Origin: Candidatus Heimdallarchaeota archaeon
Lineage (GTDB): Archaea > Asgardarchaeota > Heimdallarchaeia > Heimdallarchaeales > Heimdallarchaeaceae
DNA: 60,329 nucleotides
Direction: 5' to 3'
Assembly: GCA_030668875.1 (NCBI GenBank)
Contig: DAOVER010000018.1
Location: 1-60,329 of the forward strand
Of the stretch, positions 44,946 to 52,946 are shown one piece after another; position 1 is the first letter of the stretch; each line of letters starts with the position of its first letter. Made by a program: the position numbers and the translations under genes. The notes beneath the pieces are model-generated. The model searched no databases. It was given only the letters and a program-made list of their open reading frames with translations, and was not told the origin of the DNA.

Positions 44946-45587
44946 TTACATGTCTCTAAGCATTTTTCGAATATATTCTAATGCAAATTGATGATATTCT
45001 TCGATATTGCCATATTCTGGAATTTTTTCTTGATCTCCAAAAAATTCTGTTTGAATAACACTCACAGTTCCATGAACAATTCCCCATATGAAAAAGGACA
45101 ATTTGCCAACATCTTTCTCTTCTATTTCTCCTGCATCTACTGCTTTTTGGACGACTTCGCTTAAATAATAGATCGACTTAGAATCATATTGTTGTTCGAG
45201 TATTCCTGTTCTTTCTGCTTGAGGAGCTTGGATTTGAAACATCATTCTGTAGCGTTTCTCATCCTCTCTTGCAAACTCGAGGTAAAACTGAGCAATCTTT
45301 TCTAGAACTTCTTTGTAACTACCCTTATGAGCTTGCATAATTTCTGACATTCCGAGTTCAAATTTACTAAAATCATTTCTTAGAATAGCGAACCATAACT
45401 CTCTTTTACTAGAAATGTATGTGTATAGACTTGCTTGACCCATGTTCAGCTTCTTTGCTAATTTGCGCATAGACACCCCCTCGGGGCCATGTTTAAGAAA
45501 AAGTTCACGACCTGTTTTGATTATTCGCTGAAATTGTTTATCCTTCGCTTCTACTGATCTCGCTCTTGTCTTCTTTTTCCCGCTCAT
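44946..45587 (-). CDS. TetR family repressor
   Basis: 213 residues. The N-terminal TetR helix-turn-helix (about 17-65) reads 'IIKTGRELFLKHGPEGVSMR', 'KLAKKLNMGQASLYTYISSK' and 'RELWFAILRNDF'. The helical C-terminal ligand pocket and dimer domain have no recognisable family sequence. It is divergent from the SDR gene at 45706, with two identical-spacing CGAAC-N3-GTTCG palindromes in the shared promoter region, the normal layout for a TetR protein that represses itself and its neighbour. Confidence 0.9.
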   Translation of the reverse strand: MSGKKKTRARSVEAKDKQFQRIIKTGRELFLKHGPEGVSMRKLAKKLNMGQASLYTYISSKRELWFAILRNDFSKFELGMSEIMQAHKGSYKEVLEKIAQFYLEFAREDEKRYRMMFQIQAPQAERTGILEQQYDSKSIYYLSEVVQKAVDAGEIEEKDVGKLSFFIWGIVHGTVSVIQTEFFGDQEKIPEYGNIEEYHQFALEYIRKMLRDM

Positions 45588-45627
45588 AATTGTTCATTAT
45601 TGTACACTCTAATAAAGTTTACTTAAC

Positions 45628-45640
45628 CGAACAGTGTTCG
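45628..45640. promoter_or_regulatory. TetR operator 1 (CGAAC-AGT-GTTCG)
   Basis: 5-base inverted repeat with 3-base spacer, 41 bases upstream of the TetR start. The same arms recur 51 bases away at 45679. Together they bracket the divergent promoters. Confidence 0.75.
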
Positions 45641-45678
45641 TTTAGAAACAGTTAAATATATCGCAGAGAAAAGATAAT

Positions 45679-45691
45679 CGAACAACGTTCG
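45679..45691. promoter_or_regulatory. TetR operator 2 (CGAAC-AAC-GTTCG)
   Basis: Same arms as 45628-45640, ending 14 bases before ATG 45706 and directly before the AAGGTG Shine-Dalgarno (45694-45699) of the SDR gene. Consistent with repression of that gene. Confidence 0.75.
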
Positions 45692-45705
45692 GTAAGGTGT
45701 AATAA

Positions 45706-46674
45706 ATGAGTAAAGCAAACAAAAAGAAGATTGATGGGAAAGCTGTTGTATTAGGAGCAACAGGAGGTATTGGATCAGCAGTTGTTTTTGAATTAGCGAA
45801 GAGAGAAAGGTCTGTAATTGTTGTAGCAAGAAGCACAAAAAAAGCAAAGAAACTATTTCAAGATATTAATGTTGGAATTAGATGTGCTGATTTAATGGAT
45901 CAAGAAGAAACCATAAACGCAGTTCAAGGTGCAGACGTAGTTTATCACTGCGTTGGCATTAATTATACAAAGTGGTTAAAAGAATTCCCGATTATCAATG
46001 ATAACATTCTATCAGCTGTTAACGAAGTTGGAGCTAATCTGGTTTTTGCAGATAATTTGTACATGTATGGAAAAATGCAAGGAGATAAGATATCTGAGGA
46101 ACATCCACTTAATGCTAAAGGTAAGAAAGGAAAACTTCGCATGCGTTTAGCAAAACAGATACTTGATTCTCATTCTAAAGGTGAAATCAATGCAGTTATC
46201 GTACGTTTTGGTGATTTTTATGGTCCCAATGTTGCTAATGGATTTACTAAACCACTACTAGAAAATCCAGTCAAGGGTAAAGCAGCAACATGGTTAGTAG
46301 ATTTAGATAAGAAACATTCAATGATCTATATACGTGATGCAGCAAAAGGAATGGTAAATCTATCAGAAGATCTAAATTCTTATGGACAAATTTTTCATGT
46401 CGAAGGAGCCGAACCTGTCACAGGTCGAGAATTCATCACTATGATCTTTCAAGAACTAAATCAAGAACCAAAAATGAAAGTACTAAGTGAAGGTACAATT
46501 AATATTCTGTCAGTATTCTTACCTATTGTAAAGGAACTTAAAGAATTAAACTATGAGTGGAAATACCCATTTATAATTGATGGAACAAAATATGCTTCAA
46601 CATTTAATACAAAGGAACATACAGCTCATAACGTAGCTATCAAAGAGACATTGAATTGGTTTAAACAGAACTGA
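45706..46674 (+). CDS. NAD(P)-dependent epimerase/dehydratase-like SDR protein
   Basis: 322 residues. Rossmann glycine motif GATGGIG (17-23), then 'RCADLMDQEETINAVQGADV' and 'VVYHCVGINYTKW', 'FADNLYMYGKMQG' in place of the usual S/T..YxxxK site, and 'HSMIYIRDAAKGMVNL' as in the extended-SDR epimerase family. Part of the active site is changed (YGKMQG keeps the Tyr and nearby Lys but not in the strict spacing). It may oxidise or isomerise a sugar nucleotide or another metabolite; the substrate is unclear. Controlled by the divergent TetR gene; the Shine-Dalgarno AAGGTG is seven bases before ATG. Confidence 0.85.
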   Translation: MSKANKKKIDGKAVVLGATGGIGSAVVFELAKRERSVIVVARSTKKAKKLFQDINVGIRCADLMDQEETINAVQGADVVYHCVGINYTKWLKEFPIINDNILSAVNEVGANLVFADNLYMYGKMQGDKISEEHPLNAKGKKGKLRMRLAKQILDSHSKGEINAVIVRFGDFYGPNVANGFTKPLLENPVKGKAATWLVDLDKKHSMIYIRDAAKGMVNLSEDLNSYGQIFHVEGAEPVTGREFITMIFQELNQEPKMKVLSEGTINILSVFLPIVKELKELNYEWKYPFIIDGTKYASTFNTKEHTAHNVAIKETLNWFKQN

Positions 46675-46712
46675 AGAAGAAGTAATTTCTCTTCTCTTAT
46701 TCTTTTTTTTCT
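46675..46712 (+). terminator. terminator of the SDR gene
   Basis: AGAAGAAG after the stop can pair with CTCTTCT seven bases later, followed by eight T's at 46703-46710. It overlaps the end of the convergent gene at 46697. Confidence 0.5.
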
Positions 46713-47215
46713 ATGGTTTTATATTTCGTTCTTATATGATAAAATATTGCATAACCATACTCAAATATCATTATTAGAATTAGAAGATCCCCTAAAAGAT
46801 AGTACCAATAATTTACCCAACCACAGTAGTTGAGATGATATAGAGCTATTGTTATTCTTCTTACAACTGAATAAGTAATAGCTACTCCTCTTATTATCAT
46901 GAAAGTTCGAAAAATAGATTTCTTTGCAACTTCAGTTATAATATTCCCAAAATTAGCAAAAGAAAATAATAGAGTAAATAAGAGAAGAACAAGAAGACCT
47001 GGGTTAAGTCTATACTGTGTACAAATTAAATTCCCATCAAGTCTTAATGTGAAGAGAAAACTTTCAAAAAATGCAATCACGAAATATAAAAAAGCTAACT
47101 CTGCAAATATTGGCATCTTGAAAATTTTCATGAATCCTGACATGGAATATTTGGTTTCTTTCATTCTATCTGTATTATCATGGTGTTTATACTTATTAAG
47201 AATTAGTGAAAACAA
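46697..47215 (-). CDS. four-TM membrane protein, unknown (family with 31982-32479)
   Basis: 172 residues; a charged N-terminus of about 32 residues precedes four membrane segments. It shares with the protein at 31982-32479 a 'R...I..Y....CG.....WY....D' segment between TM3 and TM4 and similar overall length, so they are probably distant paralogues. No known family. ATG 47215; a shorter start at an internal Met is possible. It lies nine bases after the gene at 47225, likely one operon. Confidence 0.6.
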   Translation of the reverse strand: MFSLILNKYKHHDNTDRMKETKYSMSGFMKIFKMPIFAELAFLYFVIAFFESFLFTLRLDGNLICTQYRLNPGLLVLLLFTLLFSFANFGNIITEVAKKSIFRTFMIIRGVAITYSVVRRITIALYHLNYCGWVNYWYYLLGDLLILIMIFEYGYAIFYHIRTKYKTIEKKE

Positions 47216-47224
47216 GGGAAAGTG

Positions 47225-47605
47225 TTATGATTGAGTTCCATTATAGAATCTGAACTCACGCTCTTCCTTCAATCTTTTACCCTTAATTCCTTGGAATGAA
47301 ATAAACGAACCAACAGCAATTCCAACGATAGGTATCCAAATACAAATTGCGATTATCATCCAACCAGCATCCCATTGTAGATTGATATAAAGTAGGAAAC
47401 CACCTTGGAGAATGAAGATACTTATTGCTATAATGCCTACTATCATTTGTCTTTTCCATACTCCCATCATCATACATTCTTTAGAACAATACTTTCTCCC
47501 CCCAAAATTGGATTGATATATTCGTTCCCTTCCGTACTTGCTTCGTCTAGTTCCTTTAATCTTAGTGGATCCACAGATATAACAGTGTATACTTCGACCT
47601 ATCAT
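47225..47605 (-). CDS. small zinc-finger membrane protein
   Basis: 126 residues. The N-terminus has C8-x2-C11 ('HCYICGSTKI') and a second pair C40-x3-C44 ('KYCSKECMMMG'), a treble-clef-like zinc site, followed by a basic run and two membrane segments (about 53-74, 79-102), then a charged tail. No known family. The zinc site lies before the first TM. Stop is nine bases before ATG 47215 of the next gene, suggesting one transcript. Confidence 0.65.
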   Translation of the reverse strand: MIGRSIHCYICGSTKIKGTRRSKYGRERIYQSNFGGRKYCSKECMMMGVWKRQMIVGIIAISIFILQGGFLLYINLQWDAGWMIIAICIWIPIVGIAVGSFISFQGIKGKRLKEEREFRFYNGTQS

Positions 47606-47781
47606 ATTTACACCAAAGAAATAATATTGTATAGTTGTTTCATTGGCTTTTTAAAAAGTTTCTTAGATATTAAAATCTCCAAGTTCCTCCAGGTTTCCTC
47701 TTTTATCCTTAGAATTTTATCTTCAAAGTTATGCAGAATACTTATAGATTATGAATTCAATTATTGTTTTGGTGAACTACA

Positions 47782-49563
47782 GTGAAAGTGAAAAGAATTG
47801 CCTTGATTTTTATGGTAATGTTGTTAATGATAATTCCTATTTCTTCTATAACAAATTCAGAAATTCATGAAAATATGACAGAGCAATCTGTAATTGAAAA
47901 AGATCTGTCTTCGTGGTGGTGGGAACCTCTAGAACTTATTACTCCTGAGTTTGATGTAGCTAATTATATTTCAAATCTAGCAATAGATAAAGATAACAAT
48001 ATCCATACAATCACATATAGTTCAGATGATATCCTATCAGCTGGAACTGATATAGACGTTTTCTATAAGAAGTATGATTACTCAACTAAAACCTGGGGGG
48101 AGATGGAGCTTGTTTCTACTGAAAGCACTGCTCATTCTCAACGTCCGTGTATAGCCGTTGATCATGAAAATACTGCTCATGTAGTTTGGTATGATACAAC
48201 CAACATCCTTGGATCAGGTGTTGATGCTGACATTTTCTATAAACAAAGAACTTCTTCGGGATGGGGAGCAGTTGAACTTGTTTCGACTGAAAGTAGTGGT
48301 AATTCATATATCCCGTGGATAGTTGTTGATTCTAATGGCGTAGTCCATGTTTCATGGGAAGATTTGACAGATTATCTAAGTTGTGGTGGAGATAGTGACA
48401 TCTTCTACAAATATAGATCCTTAAGTGACGTTTGGTCTACCTCACAAGTTGTATCAGATTCTAGCACAGCCCAATCTACAGAAGCAGTTATTGCTCTAGG
48501 TGAACAAGGGTCTATAATCTTTGTTTGGGAAGATGATACAGACTATGCTGGGGCAGGTATTGACCAAGATATATTCTTCAGAAAATTGAAAAATGGCTTT
48601 ATAACTTGGTATCCGGTAAGCGTAGTAAGTTCAGAATCTACATCTGATTCTTACACACCAGCTATATCAAATGAGGCAGGGGGATTATATCATGTTGTTT
48701 GGTACGATATAACAAACTATAATGGAGCAGGTGTTGATCAAGACATTTTTTACAAAAGCTGTAGTACAAGCTCAAATACTTGGAGTATGACTGAAGTTTT
48801 ATCTCCTGAAAGCCCAGTAAATTCTTTTAACAGTGATTTAGTTGTAGATGAAGAGTATGTATATGTCGTCTGGAGAGAATGCATGAGTATTGGTGGTGTG
48901 GGTGATTCTAATAACGTTTTCTTAAAGTATCTTGATTTAGATACGAAAACTTGGTCACCATACACTGTTTTAACCTATGATCATGATAGTTATGGTGATC
49001 GCCCAAAAATAGATATAGATTCTTTGGGCCATCTGCATGTTATTTGGTTAGATACAACTGATCACTTGTTAGGTTCAGGTATAGATACAGATCTTTTCTA
49101 CAAGAAATTTGTAGGAACCCCTATGCAACCATTCTTAGCTGAAATAAACCCAAATCCTATCTCTGTTGGAAATATTTCTTTGAACTGGTTATCTGTTCAA
49201 GATGCAATAAGTTATGAAATATATAGAGAAACTTCATTCTTCTCCTCAGTTTCAGGATTGACGGCAATAGATACTTCTACAACTACAGCGTATACCGACA
49301 CCGTTGAGACGACAGGATATTATTATTACGCTGTTGTAGCTACAAACGAATATGGAGAAAGTCTTGTCTCAAATGTTGAGTTTGTTGAAGTCATAGAAGA
49401 AACTTCTACAGGTATCTTTTCTTCGCTCGAAATTGGTGAGTTACTAATCTTTGCTGGAATTGTTCTAGGCTTACAACTGATATTTTTCTTGCTAACTATC
49501 ACTCTTATTAATAGTAAAATTCAATCTACGTCCAAACCTAAAACAGGAAAGAAGAAAAAGTAA
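47782..49563 (+). CDS. seven-bladed propeller / fibronectin-III anchored surface protein, paralogue 2
   Basis: 593 residues from GTG 47782, six bases after GGTGAA. Signal peptide (VKRIALIFMVMLLMIIPIS), then seven consecutive 53-57-residue repeats, each with a 'VSTES' strand, a 'V.VDS.G..HVVW' strand and the loop D-x-T-D-x-x-G-x-G-x-D-x-D-I-F-Y: exactly one full propeller. A fibronectin-III-like domain follows (about 455-545, 'ISLNWLSVQDAISYEIYRE'), then a membrane segment (about 556-580) and a Lys-rich tail. It has the same architecture as 26726-28531 and is a tandem twin of the next gene. Putative ligand-binding surface protein; the acidic loops may hold calcium (inference). Confidence 0.87.
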   Translation: MKVKRIALIFMVMLLMIIPISSITNSEIHENMTEQSVIEKDLSSWWWEPLELITPEFDVANYISNLAIDKDNNIHTITYSSDDILSAGTDIDVFYKKYDYSTKTWGEMELVSTESTAHSQRPCIAVDHENTAHVVWYDTTNILGSGVDADIFYKQRTSSGWGAVELVSTESSGNSYIPWIVVDSNGVVHVSWEDLTDYLSCGGDSDIFYKYRSLSDVWSTSQVVSDSSTAQSTEAVIALGEQGSIIFVWEDDTDYAGAGIDQDIFFRKLKNGFITWYPVSVVSSESTSDSYTPAISNEAGGLYHVVWYDITNYNGAGVDQDIFYKSCSTSSNTWSMTEVLSPESPVNSFNSDLVVDEEYVYVVWRECMSIGGVGDSNNVFLKYLDLDTKTWSPYTVLTYDHDSYGDRPKIDIDSLGHLHVIWLDTTDHLLGSGIDTDLFYKKFVGTPMQPFLAEINPNPISVGNISLNWLSVQDAISYEIYRETSFFSSVSGLTAIDTSTTTAYTDTVETTGYYYYAVVATNEYGESLVSNVEFVEVIEETSTGIFSSLEIGELLIFAGIVLGLQLIFFLLTITLINSKIQSTSKPKTGKKKK

Positions 49564-49580
49564 TTCTTCTTCTTTTCATT
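49548..49580 (+). terminator. terminator overlapping the end of paralogue 2
   Basis: The last codons AAAGAAGAA (49548-49556) pair over nine bases with TTCTTCTTT (49567-49575), with the stop codon in the loop; a T-rich tract follows. Confidence 0.55.
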
Positions 49581-49639
49581 TTTCCTTTTGTTTTACAATA
49601 TAAAATAATACTTTCAATCTAATCATTGAATGGTTTTAT

Positions 49640-49733
49640 TCTGATGTTTTGATTTTTTAATGGAATTTTATCCTTAAAGGTTAGCAGAATATTTATAGAT
49701 TAAGAACATTACAGTTGTATTTGGTGAACTTCA
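49640..49733 (+). repeat. duplicated upstream region of the tandem propeller genes
   Basis: This segment resembles 47700-47781 upstream of the twin gene, sharing 'ATTTTATC', a 'GCAGAATA.TTATAGATTA' TATA-containing box and 'GGTGAAC' before the GTG. It shows the duplication copied the promoter as well as the coding part. TATA-like element about 40 bases before each start. Confidence 0.65.
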
Positions 49734-51515
49734 GTGAAATTGAAAAGAATTGCTAGTATTTTTATGATAATGTTGTTAATGATAATTCCAATATCTTCGT
49801 TAACAAACTCAATGATATATGAGAATATGACAGAACAATCTGTAAATAACAAAGATCTATCTTCTTGGTGGTGGGAACCACTGGAACTAATTTCCACAGA
49901 ATTTGATACACCTAATTCTTATTCTAGAATCGCTGTTGATAACAGAAATGATATACACATAGTAACCTCCTCAGGTGAAGATATTCTGAGTGCAGGAACT
50001 GACTTAGACGTGTTTTATAAGAAATTTGATTATGTAACTAAGAGCTGGTCTGAACTAGAACTTGTATCAACTGGTAGTTCAAGTTTTTCTGAAGCGTCTG
50101 AAATTGCTATTGATTCAGCAGGCTCAATACATATAGTATGGCTTGAATCAGATGATATTTTGGGATCAGGTCCTGATAGAGATATCTGTTATAGGGGAAA
50201 AACTTCTTCTGGATGGGGCTCTATTGAACTTGTTTCAGTAGAAAGTGACAGTACATCTACTTACGTATCGATAGTAGCTGATTCAAATGGTGTAACACAT
50301 GTTGTTTGGGAGGATTTTGCAGATATCATAATCGTTGATGGGGATCAAGATATTTATTACAAACATAGATCTGCAGTAGGGATTTGGTCCGCAGCTGAAA
50401 TAGTTACGGATTTAAGTATACAATCTGCATATAATCCAGAAATACAACTTGATTCACAAGAAAACGTAATAATAGCTTGGAATGATCTCTCAAATATTTT
50501 AGGATCTGGTGCCGACCAAGATGTATTTTATCGACAACTGGACAAAGATCTCATTACTTGGTCTCCTTTAAAATTAATAAGTTCCGAAAGTGATAGCACA
50601 TCTGCATCACCTAGTCTTTCTAAAGGAGTAGATGGTATGATTCACATTGTTTGGTACGACTATTCAGATTATGAAGGAGCAGGAACTGACGCTGATATTT
50701 TCTATAAGAGCTATGACTCCAGTCTTGATTCATGGTCAATCTCAGACATTGCTTCAACAGAGAGTACAGGAACTTCTTTTCGTCCAGAAGTTGAAGTTGA
50801 TGGTACAAATAGTATTTATGTTATTTGGGAAGATACCACAGATGTTGGTGGAGGAGGTACAGGTAATAATATCTTATTCAAGTATCTTGATTTAAATACA
50901 CACACTTGGTCTTCTTTAGCTATTCTTACTTATAACAACATAGCTAGTTCTTTCTACCCAGATTTAGTGGTTGATTCTTTAGGTCATGTGCATACGATTT
51001 TCCTCGATAATGATCCAAGTTTATTGGGTTCAAGTGCAGATAATGATATTTTCTACAAGAAATTTGTAGGAACTCCTATACAACCCATCTTAGAAAAAAT
51101 AAATCCAAATCCTGCATCTATGGGAAACATTTCATTGAGCTGGTCGTTAGTACAAGATGCTACTACTTATGAAATATATAAAGAACTTTCTCAATTTTCC
51201 TCAACTTCAGGATTGACAGCAATTGATACTTCTACTACTGCATCTTATACTGATACTGTTAATGCAACCGGTTACTATTATTACGCCATTGTAGCTACAA
51301 ATGAATATGGAAAAAGTCTTGTCTCAAATGTTGAGTTTGTTGAAATTATAGAAGGAACTTCTACAGGAATCTTTGCTTCACTCGAAATTGGTGAATTACT
51401 GATCTTTGGTGGAATTGTTTTAGGAATGCAACTGATATTTTTCTTACTAACTATTACTCTTATTAGTAGTAAAATTCAATCTATAGCTAAACCTAAAACC
51501 AGGAAGAAGAAGTAA
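49734..51515 (+). CDS. seven-bladed propeller / fibronectin-III anchored surface protein, paralogue 3
   Basis: 593 residues, same length as its upstream twin. GTG 49734 after GGTGAAC. Signal peptide (MKLKRIASIFMIMLLMIIPI), seven blades with 'VSTGSSSFSEASEIAIDSAG' type strands and D-x-[TS]-D loops (blade loops such as 'DDILGSGPDRDI'), fibronectin-III domain, membrane segment (about 556-580) and KTRKKK tail. The first 50 residues, the fibronectin-III domain and the tail are close to paralogue 2, while blades 1-6 have diverged much more, as if the binding face were under changing selection. Tail codons form the terminator hairpin at 51501-51529. Confidence 0.87.
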   Translation: MKLKRIASIFMIMLLMIIPISSLTNSMIYENMTEQSVNNKDLSSWWWEPLELISTEFDTPNSYSRIAVDNRNDIHIVTSSGEDILSAGTDLDVFYKKFDYVTKSWSELELVSTGSSSFSEASEIAIDSAGSIHIVWLESDDILGSGPDRDICYRGKTSSGWGSIELVSVESDSTSTYVSIVADSNGVTHVVWEDFADIIIVDGDQDIYYKHRSAVGIWSAAEIVTDLSIQSAYNPEIQLDSQENVIIAWNDLSNILGSGADQDVFYRQLDKDLITWSPLKLISSESDSTSASPSLSKGVDGMIHIVWYDYSDYEGAGTDADIFYKSYDSSLDSWSISDIASTESTGTSFRPEVEVDGTNSIYVIWEDTTDVGGGGTGNNILFKYLDLNTHTWSSLAILTYNNIASSFYPDLVVDSLGHVHTIFLDNDPSLLGSSADNDIFYKKFVGTPIQPILEKINPNPASMGNISLSWSLVQDATTYEIYKELSQFSSTSGLTAIDTSTTASYTDTVNATGYYYYAIVATNEYGKSLVSNVEFVEIIEGTSTGIFASLEIGELLIFGGIVLGMQLIFFLLTITLISSKIQSIAKPKTRKKK

Positions 51516-51530
51516 TTCTTCCTTTTTTTC
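51501..51530 (+). terminator. terminator hairpin overlapping the stop codon of paralogue 3
   Basis: AGGAAGAA (51501-51508) and TTCTTCCT (51516-51523) form a perfect 8-bp stem with the TAA in the loop, followed by seven T's. A compact intrinsic-type terminator built into the Lys-rich tail codons. Confidence 0.7.
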
Positions 51531-51581
51531 TTTAATTAATCCAAACGGAATTGATATATTGCATGATATGAATTATAATCT

Positions 51582-52922
51582 ATGTTCAATCCTTTGAGAT
51601 TCCTGTGGAGAGTTAACAGTCGGTTTAAGAGCTGGGATGAAGAGGATATTAATAAATATCAAGGGAAACAAATCAAGAAATTGATAAAACACGCAAACAA
51701 GAAATCAAGGTTTTACTCTACTTTCTATAGTAGTTATAACATAGATGATTTCAGCAATTTGCCATTTATGAATAAACAGCTATTCATGGATAATTTTACC
51801 CAATTGAATACTGTAGGATTAACCAGAGAAGAATGCATTAATCACTGTCTAGAAAAAGAACAAAGTCGAGACTTTAGCGAATACTACAAAGGCTATTTAG
51901 TTGGTATGTCAACAGGTACAAGTGGTAATAGAGGTCTCGAGTTTGTTTCTAAAATGGAAGCTTTCTTTATGCAATTGTTAGTTTTCTTTCGCTTTCCTTT
52001 CCCTAAAACTAAGAAAATTCACCTAGCTTTTATTCTACGTGTTTTTTCACCAGGTTTTGGGCATAATGGTAGGAAAATCCGCATAACTTACGTTAGCCCT
52101 CTAGATACAATAGAAGCTATAATTGAAAAATTGAACACGCTTAATCCAAATTTAATCTCAGGACCACCTTCAGTTTTGCAGGTATTAGCAAGAGCAAGGA
52201 ATGAAGGGTCACTGAAAGTTTCTCCCTTATTGATTATCTCCTATGGAGAAGTACTTTCATCAAACGTGAAGAAAATCGTTGAGAAAGATTTCAATTGTTC
52301 TGTTGTGGATGTATACAAATCATCTGAGAGCTTTATTGCTCTCCCATGTAAGCATGGGAATTTGCATATTAATGAAGACACAACATTTATTGAAGTTCTA
52401 GATAAGAATAATAAACCTGTAGAACCTGGGAAACCCGGTTTTGTTGTTGTAACTGATTTTATTAAACGTAAGACTCCAATTATCAGATACAAGCTTAATG
52501 ATTTGATAACTATAGACCCAAAACCTTGTTCTTGTGGTTCTAAATTCCGTGTAATCAAAGAGGTTCATGGTAGAGCAGATGACATCATCCTTGGTAAAAA
52601 AATCGGTAGTGATGAACTGCGATTTATCTTACCTGATTATATTCGTAGATCTATAATCAGTTCCTCAGAATATATTGAGGAATATAATGCGATACAAACT
52701 TCTCCCGAGAATCTGACTATCAAACTTCAGCTAGTTGCTAATGTGGAAAAACAGGCAAAGAAAGATATAGAACGAACCATTCAGCAAAGTTTGGAGAGTA
52801 TATTTTCTAAACATGACAGTGAAGTACCTGAAATAGAATTTCTGTACATATCGATCAAACAAGATTTCGATAAAAAACTACGAAGAATACAAAGAAACTT
52901 CGAGGAAGATTTTTTAAATTAG
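51582..52922 (+). CDS. CapK/PaaK-like adenylate-forming enzyme
   Basis: 446 residues of the phenylacetate-CoA ligase / CapK / coenzyme F390 synthetase group. ATP-binding motif 'VGMSTGTSGNRGLEF' (about 106-120), 'LIISYGEVLSS', A5-like 'VYKSSESFIALPC', 'IIRYKLNDLITI' with the conserved Asp, 'CSCGSKFRVI' and 'GRADDIILG' in the C-terminal subdomain. It would activate a carboxylic acid as acyl-adenylate, for transfer to CoA, a carrier or a sugar. CapK-type members are found in surface polysaccharide loci. The acyltransferase-like gene starts within 25 bases of its stop, which favours a joint role in surface modification (inference). ATG 51582. Confidence 0.85.
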   Translation: MFNPLRFLWRVNSRFKSWDEEDINKYQGKQIKKLIKHANKKSRFYSTFYSSYNIDDFSNLPFMNKQLFMDNFTQLNTVGLTREECINHCLEKEQSRDFSEYYKGYLVGMSTGTSGNRGLEFVSKMEAFFMQLLVFFRFPFPKTKKIHLAFILRVFSPGFGHNGRKIRITYVSPLDTIEAIIEKLNTLNPNLISGPPSVLQVLARARNEGSLKVSPLLIISYGEVLSSNVKKIVEKDFNCSVVDVYKSSESFIALPCKHGNLHINEDTTFIEVLDKNNKPVEPGKPGFVVVTDFIKRKTPIIRYKLNDLITIDPKPCSCGSKFRVIKEVHGRADDIILGKKIGSDELRFILPDYIRRSIISSSEYIEEYNAIQTSPENLTIKLQLVANVEKQAKKDIERTIQQSLESIFSKHDSEVPEIEFLYISIKQDFDKKLRRIQRNFEEDFLN

Positions 52923-52946
52923 CCAATCATATTTTTATTGTTTCAC

